Shown in pieces: positions 63,301 through 64,000 of a DNA stretch of 64,000 nt (its first letter is position 1; the number at the start of each line of letters is the position of its first letter). A program made the position numbers and the translations under genes. The stretch is from an uncultured Rhodospirillaceae bacterium (GTDB lineage: Bacteria > Pseudomonadota > Alphaproteobacteria > Rhodospirillales > Magnetospirillaceae): NCBI GenBank assembly GCA_903901915.1, contig CAIUSV010000046.1, positions 62,001-126,000 on the forward strand, in the 5' to 3' direction. The notes beneath the pieces were generated by a model that saw only the letters and a list, made by a program, of their open reading frames with translations, was not told the origin of the DNA and did no database searches.

Positions 63301-64000
63301 TGGCGGCGCCAAGGTCGGTGTTGGCGGTGGTGGTGAACCCGGCCAAGGCGCCCGAGGCGCTGGTGATCGAGGTCTGGGCGCTGGCGATGGCGCCCAGCGC
63401 ATCGGACCACGACGCCGTGATGGCGGAGCGGCCGGCGGCGGCGGTGACGGCGGCGCCGAAACCGGCGCTGGCGACGAAGGTGGCCAGGGTGCCGCCCCAG
63501 GCGGCATTGTGGGCGTTGTAGTCGGTCAGCACCGCCTGGGCGTTGGTCTGGCCGGCGCCCGAGGCCACCAGACTGGCCAGGGTGGCGCCGAAACTGCTCA
63601 GCTTGGTGGAAGCGGCGGTGGACGCCGCGTCGAACTGCGCCCGCACCGAACCGTCGGCGATGCCGTCGAGATTGGCGTCGGTGCTGTCGATCAGCGCCGC
63701 CTTGCTGGTGGCCTGCCCCGAGGCGGTGTCGGCGGCGGTCTGGGCGGTGGCGGCATTGTCCGACGCGGTATGGGCGGCGGTCTGGGCGGCGGACACGGTG
63801 GCGGCGGCATAGGCGTTTTGCTGGTCCGCCACCGACTGGGCCTGGGCCAGGGCCTGATCGGCGGCAAGACGCTGGGAATGGACCAGATCGGCCTGCTTAT
63901 GCACTTCTGCATCCAGGGCGACGACCTTGGCGTAGTCGGCGTCGGCCTGGGCCTTGGCCTGGGTCCAGTTGGCCTGTGCCTGGGGCAGCGCGTCGGCGAG
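38744..64000 (-). CDS. Giant secreted adhesin-like protein, at least 8,418 residues (N-terminus beyond window)
   Basis: One frame stays open for 25,257 bases and runs off the right edge, so the true start is outside the window; the GTG at 63904 is internal. Numbered from the edge, the order is: Ala-rich helical region (about 1-957), cadherin-like repeats (957-1903), RTX/propeller-like region (1903-3713), jelly-roll and cadherin-like repeats (3713-4523), twelve LamG-like domains (4523-7707), beta-helix-like region (7800-8223) and degenerate RTX tail (8223-8418). I count about five cysteines in the whole, as expected for an extracellular protein. Such layouts are typical of type I secreted giant adhesins. 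No secretion genes are visible; they may lie beyond the right edge. Role in attachment or biofilm is inferred. Confidence 0.9.
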   Translation of the reverse strand, partial: LADALPQAQANWTQAKAQADADYAKVVALDAEVHKQADLVHSQRLAADQALAQAQSVADQQNAYAAATVSAAQTAAHTASDNAATAQTAADTASGQATSKAALIDSTDANLDGIADGSVRAQFDAASTAASTKLSSFGATLASLVASGAGQTNAQAVLTDYNAHNAAWGGTLATFVASAGFGAAVTAAAGRSAITASWSDALGAIASAQTSITSASGALAGFTTTANTDLGAANIAKGLASAADGDAHAKAFDAADQYAIALATSDTATAQTAAQAAADDAKAAAADVATASVQAAVVAAKVSDVANLQSQIGTSVSAAAALVTAAVNQATKLAAITSADADKATAVSHEATAHAAYTAINDAVAPEQTALTTLGSLYAQWVSGQTASASADAQSRAQILNAYNIAVQANKLVLEAQSKADAAYDKTGTTYDLEGQLAAAGAADTLAQNAATAVDAVKAAQDVAAAKALVLQYESLIAAAKAVTDANAGTIATQLTAAQTAAANLTAASHVKTFSDQAAGYATTAATQDAVAVANAAIAKTKAAAAATAASQVALDPANASTHVSDADTLAGAANHLVTSTGATVIDGSGNYVSGTALLTTLAGVAQDAATASYLADAAAAAAHTASVNAAAALGDSLHVRTTAGTLVLNGGGTVTAVYNAANVLQTLDAAHIGAVKAGTALDAYSAGLQLSIDANAGTVSGILGSSATALVTAAGASATAAAASDTDAAAAKLAADNAGTSAAASGAAAHAGAASVLHAAIASIEGAITSELATADAAKADAAAQATAADAANTEVQSRLSTVIANMTQWRTDHAGVDTSVLTTLIGKAGTLATSAASLLGSANTASGLVSAADTTIGSDLAGVTGLAALGSPTSGDLTTAQGYATNATTGADHLVAVATNQDTVAKLAAQSLVQAKTNVSAIETAFANFQTQVTQAIKAANAAAVQTAVANAAAVAVADTGSVNENTGIGATPSVTVNVLANDTHVGATTLGSESKVVTGIGSAAHGSVVLNADGTITYTPNKYFSGTDTITYTLSDAGTLTIAQTDADAATVALVSTATGTLTVTVNPVIVAPTVTAITVAGTENTSGSQAVAFAASTFTNAFTDYNYNTSTQAFATLAKVQITALASHGTLLLNGVAVTAGQEITLANLANLTYKPTQYFAGADSFTWKAWDGQAYSAATTATINVQPTATAPTVTVSTASGYENTGANTPISLSISVTDADTSDTISAITISGLTSGTLTSGGVALVASGGVYTLTAGQLASLKLIPAQYTNGGINLNVTATSQEVALGQTVSLQKSATLHVDVAPVISTPTLTVSSSHGLEGTSETTYDLPITLIKPDTTDVVSSIKLSGLPAGATLLSGTTTLLSADGISYSLKASDLPQLHLRTPAYFSGTISLGLVTTITDGSLSQTFTDTSQHFVVDPVATAATITAPGTTGAESAAGTTVPLSITVADVDSSDTIGSIKVSGLPAGATLNHGTLSAGTYTLSQSDLTGLTMHTPAYFNGAVNLGIAVTTVDGTASQTATGTLHVDVAAATTTPTLSVATAALPETVGSPTAIPLSITVADADTSDTVSIAISGLPSLATLSAGTLTGGTYTLTAAELSGLTMTTPAGYHTPVDLTVVATSHDGTATTKSASTLLHVDIVHPNQAPTITNGGTFSGNEDSAISLTGIAVSDADAASTDSELLTLTTLHGSLTLTGGTTGLTVGTVAHGVTLTGKLADIDTALAGLQYHNDAQWSGTDTLTVSANDLGHTGTGGSLTATSAYAVAVSHVNHAPLLDSAGAVAATNLAGGTGTVVGHDTDVLPTVDTVGYYLWNGTTAVGSMATTHGSVTINPTTGVYTYTPDTATSQMMVDAAAVTDSFQVVVQDSSLALSAPATVAVTVTAPHTGTAASEHFYSGTGNDIITGGGGTDTVEYHGAMANYTVSTNSGGSLTVSGGTDGTDTLSGISKLAFTDGTLTVSGAAGAQTLTGGTGVDSITVGTGFKAVYMGDGNDSLTIAVTSLGTTTLSGGGGTGDTLTLTGTMPASASDSAFANLLGFETVVLPAAVNQTLSIGSTSVLTGIGTLDASAVSGSLTLAGTGASGLSLTLVGGSGNVVLPATMSGTLTLIEHGSQSLDVTAIPDSGFLGAAQVGNDLVLHLTQAAGGGTLVIKDQFAGTGAGIASVIHGNDSHPTTAFIGQIGGATTLTGTSADEILVGQGTGVTTLISGGGEDQFFVGNTSQTVIGSNSADAASDGRIYGGKVNYALDGALPVTVTAAGPTVEASGAGLLWHGGTISVDRVIGSSNGTYVGLWETATGTLTGQGYDSFGHAISGDTFSYALPTAEAVATTGLINAGFAAAFVSGGSAQWQAWSMGTNSITATTGPITIADGGATVSALTGLLTGSTATGLAAGWISGGTATVETFDLTTGSVGASFSISGTETVGTGMGVVGLIGGTGNFAGLWSVASGTNAGHVDGRVFTSGGASVGNEFTIGMFGTVSEYRAAALQDGGFAVSWAESGGLLFTETFNADGSVRNGYTSMQPGGTVSNLQTVRLTNGDYVVLWLTDAGTSTAVTHGQVMSPQGHTIGHSFQIATANANEINATPGGGIGGFVLEWATNVGGIDSLQNQHFDSMGTPIEFATVSGGIIDNAGVTTSVSTDAGQTVALPGGGYVMVWPATSGGTGLYLAQQFNSSDVAVGSAVTLASGLALTNGSLPTAKISTLPDGNFVMGWDNGGTAYWQVCAVAGNGTVTPGTTLSLAGLGANANSAAVTAVGTTAGDETMLVTWVTGTTAANTTLMGRFCGIDGSNPGTAFAINTPDGTNIVSTNTYSRAAGLDNGWVAVTYRQGNTDYVSVYDQSGALRSTDSWALVSGGGAPEVVKVVGGSGGAGAFAVAWTDISGGFPHLNTAIYKTDTTTGTVVAGSQHVFDAHTSGASISGYQVTTLASGGYVVTWNETQSATSSVHDMFGQMFDASGALVGGTLPLASNAGGGGVRVTGLSDGGGFVVSWQTGTSQILSQHYSAAGAALGPAGFTDTLFALDSVIGGMGNDTLYGAANQVLAGGAGNNTLLGATGGGTTIDYGHSPAGAMVNLSTTALTVGSVTVAAGKALNGYGGTDTLTSGTLASNITAVRGSGFADVIKGGSVAGAQYTLDGGGGADSLYGGAASTSFRIDLAGITAGTVAGTSGYYNTIAFTDSTGGTISGIADSAFLHVSNVQTLNLDGAFAAGGTVTLGANAAAAGITMVYAGNFSGGVTVDASTQTVAETMIVGAGNNIFKGGSGLNTLSLHGSEFGHTVTISGATTTVTGGGYTDTITGNSQSLQFYDGTISVLGGGSAVIGGFGNDVLTIGAGVAMVTAGSGNDTITVASGGSHVFKFDTNQLTSADVINGGSGANTILLTGVGGTLTDAAFTNITGVQTLALDAGLPVVTVTLAAEAAQAGIATIDASATTVPGITIDGSAESGNLTFKVGGYGGTFKGGSGTGDTAVFLGAESNYTISSDGLGNIVVADNAPHITTLSGVETLAFSGGTTTLGVSGTTGAVTLTGGSGDDTINAGAGILALDAGSGGTDVLIGSNNATTFHLHGGLDGSDTVTGGLGSDTLAIQGGVSLGTAAFAHVSGVEVLQVSGGTVGQAQSLAVGAVAFTTIDASAGIGDLTINAGQDYAIATILGGSGNDTLIANAGIHQLTGGAGSDVFKFTAAAGTAVVTDFHGGTDKIDLSAAGGGLVYSPTNVWIGNPGDSPAATIASLSGLGDGTVAFITDGVNNGWLYIQGGNSLGGSLIELTGVTTAPLSTDFIGLGGAINDAPVLSVPTTALYNFEGLTANQTIAGQDGWVANEAGALTVGTTASSGLYVGSQAFSLVAGLGGNNNREISHLASASLAMPTIQQGDVVTLEYDFTASYWGSSFHIGADLNANGNILATQPYTGSGPAPLDAGESAIGAAYSQYGDGVSNSGAVTLFDATGAGHSTFIGSLAGWERFRITLDTDAYGGQGAISLSYRDLTNSGAWTQVAGLQGINAQLTWSGTLATNASLWNGILFHAEADPASLDNISYTVDASPSRLATITEDPTVNTGTLVSDLLSGRVSDSGGTVGMGIAITGALGTNGTWQYSHDGTTWNPVGTVATASARLLAATDLVRFVPNPNYHGSEALSFRAWDGSDGHVGGDVVDITNTNAAHGAYSTATAIAKLEITSVNDAPVWQGIDFGGVAVTAFGVENAGSFSGDLMATDVDGDTLSYALVGNSITAHGGTVSLTGGTLTYHADATFIGGNDTFTVNVSDGHGGSVDRVFTANVGFSQHAMTLNSPGITVQAGTSFLLTPHYLLAGDDVSGVADSAEVYTVGTPAGYGSLTLNGASLGVGGTFTQADVNAGHVAFAAQTGFYGNDTFSLALSDGLGGSLAASMVSVNLVQTNHAPTITVGTGVQGAEGYAMPLAEMGTGGLQASDVDIGTLPGQLVYELTGLPTHGVLVINGTVAAVGSTFTQADLNYQGEGGGVFYFNDGGTATTDTFAVKLSDGQNTTAATTFSIDVMPTPDAPVAGAGSGYAASFSGNNSQMTLTTYNGPHSLGFSDAVTVEAWIKPTWTGSEGGSQALFAQGTANSADYGLYLHENPDHTFTLVPMLGNQPLGNSTLTLDSAWHHVAASYSSADGGAVVVYIDGAEAGSFSNTGTIPAHTGAGFTVANDLAGGKVNYTGLMDSFTVWHGVRTTIAADMNATLTGLEPGLAADFTFDDTGYGAENNPPAFDHSINQFSGALIGASRVAAGRNDQVMTLTGDGTLTGTVVASDEDSANLTYSIANGGQPLHGSITLDPATGHLVYTPDFNFYGTDHVAYQVSDGTLTSAPAVVDLVVEHVNHAPVIEGAVVRNQALAVSNFGNGGAARGSLTVGAFGAGQATLECDVYVAALGLEHNQELIGLSGSGYARLALGVDDNGYVFIANSDNILAGTSSIATGGWHHLAVSYTEGATVNATIVIDGTTVEHLVLGPPAGSMSDIGAITIGGSGDVRLDGMVDNVRVWSTARTVEQIATQAEAPLTGAESGLVAAWTFDASANGGELTDITGQHPLTLSGTAQLVNPPAEAIHFAGSETVESAVPVTFSDHTVEAWIRTTDTVGGQIIGTTGVNGGSVALSVNEAGFLTVDVVSSPEWGTWTASDVPVNDGLWHSVAYSLGHDGANVVVHLYIDGVEAATDPNVTGNLSALNVSGETVDIGNDSGGSVAFFGEIGDVRLWNTARDQATIGRDMTTTLSGDETGLLGNWTVTAAGAITDTTGHGVSFLENQAGSLAETGATWDTSAAVPVTGSHHTAIQINGDRGLEGSTFDVDSHTVEAWVKIASGDNVGDKSIIATGSCISASSSTLVMRADGGLELALVDDNGGSLTLDSVGVTIDDSIWHHLAYSFDAADATAHLYVDGVEAITLPVGTPNLGTGYSLQMGSPTVVMGNGFDNTANEALVGEIAEVRVYDNVQSEAQIIAGMHQPADPASQPDLVGYWRLNDGTGDVFADSLAGVLATGPATGATQLVTTEGVAIAGHAAIYDQDGDAVSLTQAVAPHSGTLSFGSDGGFVYTPNAGFYGTDVFSLQASDGTTLSAAKSFTVTVADSTTIAGVAVPTGVLASAGTSAAATALLNAQDFANQQLSIEFDVNVPANLGEVTHPLLSLVGSGNNSTVLLQANIDPNGHLALDGAGLTGGDPGTLSFGAGSWHHVAITFDGASSQAHIYLDGTLSATATGSAGQLSSLGKLLLGSDGFSTFTPGMFDNVKLWNTVLSAGQLADPNANDSTSGLIGHWTFNDAGSVAANLAGDGYSDMVLGGGGDIAQLPSQAASFGASGAVESHVNASTNVTTFTVEAKINWDGTAEDNGSTIFSNGDWAHCGYGVIMHADGSIGFTAYGRAIYTLRDAVGNDVIVTANQWHDIALVQDNSSFHMVIDGVVYDHFRSYPNGTTDVTPDIINPIPTAGFAGETVIGAAYTADQSGIAGGTHFHGQIAEVKLWDVARGATQIAEDQSGSVAADSSGLAGYWKLDEGTGATVANNLANSAGNGVYDAGIGWTTADHVDIVATGDFTMEAWVNPANLTGDQAIIAKDSGGLGMMLSLHNGIPTFHIGGGDLLSGAALTAGQWAHVAVSRSGDQYTLTVNGKVVETVEAPVFDVSNGYDLMLGARAGSPADAFTGQIAGARLWTVAHDPAQIIQEMYQLSPGGDGLLASWAGNGTADASGNGHGLTLTSGATVGGVPTRAVHFDGSTSNVAITGVATGSGAVTYEAWFRTTAGGAAREDILAVGTPPENNAAAYLNIFQGKVGLAIQNGTGVTSNAIVNDGLWHHVAVTVSGTSASVYVDGVLDNTNATATAGGGTLAITTGTGHIGQGLETGQYQYLFTGDIADVRVWDTARSQSAIASNMNKQLAGEPYGLIANWRLDDVSGNVATDIVGGHNGTFSGSVTVKGTAVPPSDAAIEVDHGTSYHGAVIAEDSTPGATLSYGVEANPLHGSVVLNADGSFAYTPDATYTGSDGFVVKVWNGESYTYQSVLMSVVETTRMPGATQHMGALQFNGSTHADAGNSGALAALGSGDFTLETWIDPTAAALNSEVVLLAKQLGQGIGVPQLRLGLVGGHLFFMADNASSGDGLFGSVYNLQSSQTLTADQWAHVAVTRSGDQFTLYINGVADGSINFHFDSLANTNANLLIGQAVDNGIATQGFVGRMADVRVWDVAHTATEIAQGYNQLPSGGESGLIGYWNGLGGLADQSGHGHDLFFDDATGPVHALHFDGSTYVTSTSVGTLTSHTVEAWIRTTNTAGGWGGGIFSTQTDGASTQWAQMAMYNGVLAAEVATGGISDAAHGKSLIGTTNIADGQWHHVAYSVNVATGALSLFVDGVQEVTSSLFGWDGDITGISVAAPAQIGVMRGDDIKFTGDIADVRVWNGVRTDIAADMQATVTGSESGLAAAWSLSDATNATTIAALHGPSGTVDAGSVAAITSGGPATVITAPQEDSPPIYDHAITVEYGAAYHGDLTAFSPTSTSESWSALGLTNGTLSSGNGTLVVNTDGTFTYTPKTGWHGIDSFTVAVQGSDNHIAYETIAVTVPSPVEPLGVSAAGRAMQFDGSQYAHNDAIVLSDHSFSFEFWADRAATGSNQTALTQSGALWAGFTDASHFAFTMGGSTITVDTGAMVGEWAHWAGSYDGATHVMSLYKNGQLVGTAAGPLSFTGTVPLFIGGNDTSGFIGQLDEVRLFSDVRTAAEVADDYLRKTVAADDHLVADWTMDRTVVNVSQEGVALTKVEDASGAGHDLMLYGATTLPTVTTVSGDTVFADTVTLRQDTVADGTLGAIDTANPSAVITATLTQQAAHGTVTVDSNSLDYSYTPDAHYFGSDSFIVGINDGSGTLTYETIGVEVKEVRQAPQLIGLSNFTVGQGATHALDFAITDDVLGAQGNDVYSVSLTAGHGDITLAHTQGLSFGTGSVNGGHSLVFQGSLDEVNAALAGITYDSDPRFVGSDAISLEIMDMSTGGTASVTSTATVSGGNLAPLALPHMGVATFTTFAGATSSVAASTQTDNFTAEAWVKWGGAGGDTNPQVIFYNGDANNNGYGLHVTADGHLGYSVGGNVNSYDSTALLSAGRWSHVALVRQDGLWTVMLDGAAASATPQAATVNPIEGQSTIGNAWANGTESMAHGFQGQIADVQLWNEGRTANQVFADMGVKPTGGEAGLVGLWTFDNFGAGILANTASAALGGTAMVDSAGTYSDMGTPLVLSGETVSITPMAVDPEGGPLTYSLTSQGTLGSATLDGAGFSYTTAGGSTGIDHFTWSATDFDTVSVSHTEKVMVFDHVSYLTPSDTIAANTGLTVASGGNFQHRSYGNDVIGGFELRNDATFDMSSGTLTVSVGGVVDATSGLQISWGTLSLASAETEVKDWGSLTFSSGGLTGAGTLVSQGEATLATSGMTDRIDATLVLKGGATMTGGTLSGAGAVKLTGGTLALNGTGNDIGVAFQNAAATLLLLNATTWAGAQATIEHGFTNNGTVQLSSVNNGEFGSGAAVLAVVGDVVNAGTLLTDGANSAATYSVNLGVHDLDNTGTMQIGHDLTLTAATLSNEGVLTLTSSATLTVQDTSYATHTAVDNHGTIGGSGSIHAVDAVFSSDGYIDPGTAAAAGTLTVDGDLTLMAASHLKFDIFDSTHGDLLSINAGTLTLGGELDIANDAGNSLVTGDSFNLISSGSSIEGAFSVIHGLDHLTTATTGWLFDPTFGNTSVDLTTRSATVLGDNGAFSHDGVNNDYVIGIGSNEVLHLGGGNDVYVGHGGYNHIGVAGLDFHFLDGGTGGGNELMWEALGTGTSSQSFNASQLNLNVLHHFDVLNLSGASTDSGNAVLDLAHVLAMTTGTNAVAGTANSLVVIGGANSQVNFSDSGWHADGNVNLTVDNQQNSYTQYSNTSTDGSTAHVLVDSHTTVHSAG
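39330..40600 (-). other. Beta-helix-like region near the C-terminus
   Basis: The sequence consists of short repeating strands such as SGTLTVSVGGVV, GGTLSGAGAVKLTGGTLAL and SNEGVLTLTSSATLTV. This rhythm is typical of autotransporter-like passenger beta-helices. There is no barrel translocator behind it, so it is not an autotransporter itself. Confidence 0.55.
40880..50430 (-). repeat. Twelve LamG-like (jelly-roll) domains with cadherin-like spacers
   Basis: Twelve units of roughly 200 residues each contain a VEAW or related first strand, a WHHVAxS middle strand, a DGV loop, and an xDVRVWxxxRT strand, followed by GLxGxWxFD. The twelve last strands include ADVRVWDTARS, GDVRLWNTARD, AEVKLWDVARG and ADVQLWNEGRT. 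Cadherin-like YTPDATYTGSD-type repeats separate some of them. The LamG fold often binds sugars, glycosaminoglycans or proteins, so this is the likely binding part. Confidence 0.8.
50430..52660 (-). other. Jelly-roll-like domain and cadherin-like repeats of the giant protein
   Basis: The first part (52,660 to about 51,870) has the rhythm of a lectin-like beta-sandwich, with VTLEYDFTASYWGSSFHIG and WERFRITLDTDAYGGQG. Several cadherin-like repeats with NDAPVW, NHAPTI and GNDTFTVNVSDGHGG follow. It links the RTX region to the LamG block. Confidence 0.65.
52860..58290 (-). repeat. RTX calcium-binding motifs and a beta-propeller-like GGFxVxW repeat region
   Basis: RTX nonapeptide-like GGxGxDxL motifs occur near 58,260 (GTGNDIITGGGGTDTV), 54,900, 54,000, 53,400 and 53,030. 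Between about 56,540 and 55,000 lie nine GGFxVxW-type repeats (for example DGGFAVSWAESGG, GGGYVMVWPATSGG, GGGFVVSWQTGTS), mostly spaced by about 160 bases (55 residues), as in propeller blades. The region ends with AGSDVFKFTAAAGTA and TDFHGGTDKIDLS, a pattern typical of the terminal module of type I secreted proteins. Confidence 0.75.
58290..61130 (-). repeat. Cadherin/VCBS-like repeats, including four tandem copies of about 115 residues
   Basis: The region opens with a classic repeat, VTVNVLANDTHVG, then GSVVLNADGTITYTP and YFSGTDTITYTLSD. Four related repeats follow, starting near 60,390, 60,030, 59,680 and 59,350. Each contains a form of SLSITVADADTSDTIS, ISGLPAGATL and LTMHTPAYFNG, at intervals of about 340-360 bases. 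These are immunoglobulin-like extension modules that often bind calcium at DxDxS turns. Confidence 0.75.
61130..64000 (-). repeat. Ala-rich helical region of the giant protein
   Basis: About 957 residues are dominated by Ala with Thr, Asp, Ser and Val, in long stretches such as AAADDAKAAAADVATASVQ. No proline-rich break is visible until VADTGSVNENTG starts the cadherin-like part. It reads as a long helical or coiled-coil stalk close to the N-terminus. It has no Cys and few aromatics. Confidence 0.7.

Noticed and set aside
63902-63904. GTG at 63904 as start codon of the giant gene
   Set aside because: The same frame continues without a stop to the right edge with the same Ala-rich composition, and there is no ribosome site or signal-like start, so the gene begins outside the window.
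61130-64000. Repetitive GCGGCGG-rich DNA as a possible CRISPR array or satellite
   Set aside because: There are no equal-length direct repeats with unique spacers. The pattern is explained by Ala codons of one long frame.

Overview
The window is high-GC DNA from an alphaproteobacterium. The form II RubisCO closely follows the Rhodospirillum rubrum type, and its catalytic lysines fall at the same residue numbers (166 and 191). Together with HemN, a PhoB-type pst operon and a chemoreceptor, this suggests the Rhodospirillales, probably a Magnetospirillum-like freshwater autotroph. The genus is inferred from protein resemblance only. I saw no rRNA, tRNA, insertion sequence or CRISPR array.

Left part (0-11.3 kb): the end of hemN is followed by a Calvin-cycle set in two blocks, cbbM-cbbP and tkt-fba-rpe. 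Between the blocks lie an unknown gene, an alpha/beta hydrolase, an isochorismatase-like hydrolase, an RhlE-type RNA helicase and a single-domain Lrp/AsnC RAM protein. No cbbR, gap or pgk is in view. A large nested palindromic element sits between fba and rpe.

Phosphate block (12-18.1 kb): a four-unit Pho box precedes pstS-pstC-pstA-pstB-phoU-phoB. The genes are tightly packed, with short overlaps, so the response regulator probably amplifies its own operon. PhoR is not in the window.

Middle part (18.2-36.7 kb): mixed housekeeping and accessory genes. They include an orphan TRAP-type binding protein, methyltransferases, gabD, a SpmA-SpmB-like fusion, a TerC-family protein, a Nudix hydrolase, a CopD-like membrane protein, an orphan ParA ATPase, a membrane glycosyltransferase-like protein, a chemoreceptor, a NicO metal transporter with its DUF1007 partner, and sulfur genes (metC, sseA, cysK). 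Small genes include a 38-residue membrane protein, a 133-residue periplasmic protein and a 119-residue PilZ protein.

Right part (36.8-64 kb): an outer-membrane beta-barrel gene, then one enormous minus-strand gene that fills more than 25 kb and runs off the right edge with its frame open. It encodes at least 8,418 residues. From the N-terminal side the order is: Ala-rich helical segment, cadherin-like repeats, a calcium-binding RTX and beta-propeller-like region, more cadherin-like repeats, twelve LamG-like jelly-rolls, a beta-helix-like stretch and a degenerate RTX tail. It is most likely a type I secreted giant adhesin and is the most unusual object in the window. An RTX module of the kind that normally ends such proteins lies about 4,700 residues before its C-terminus, which suggests fusion or massive expansion.
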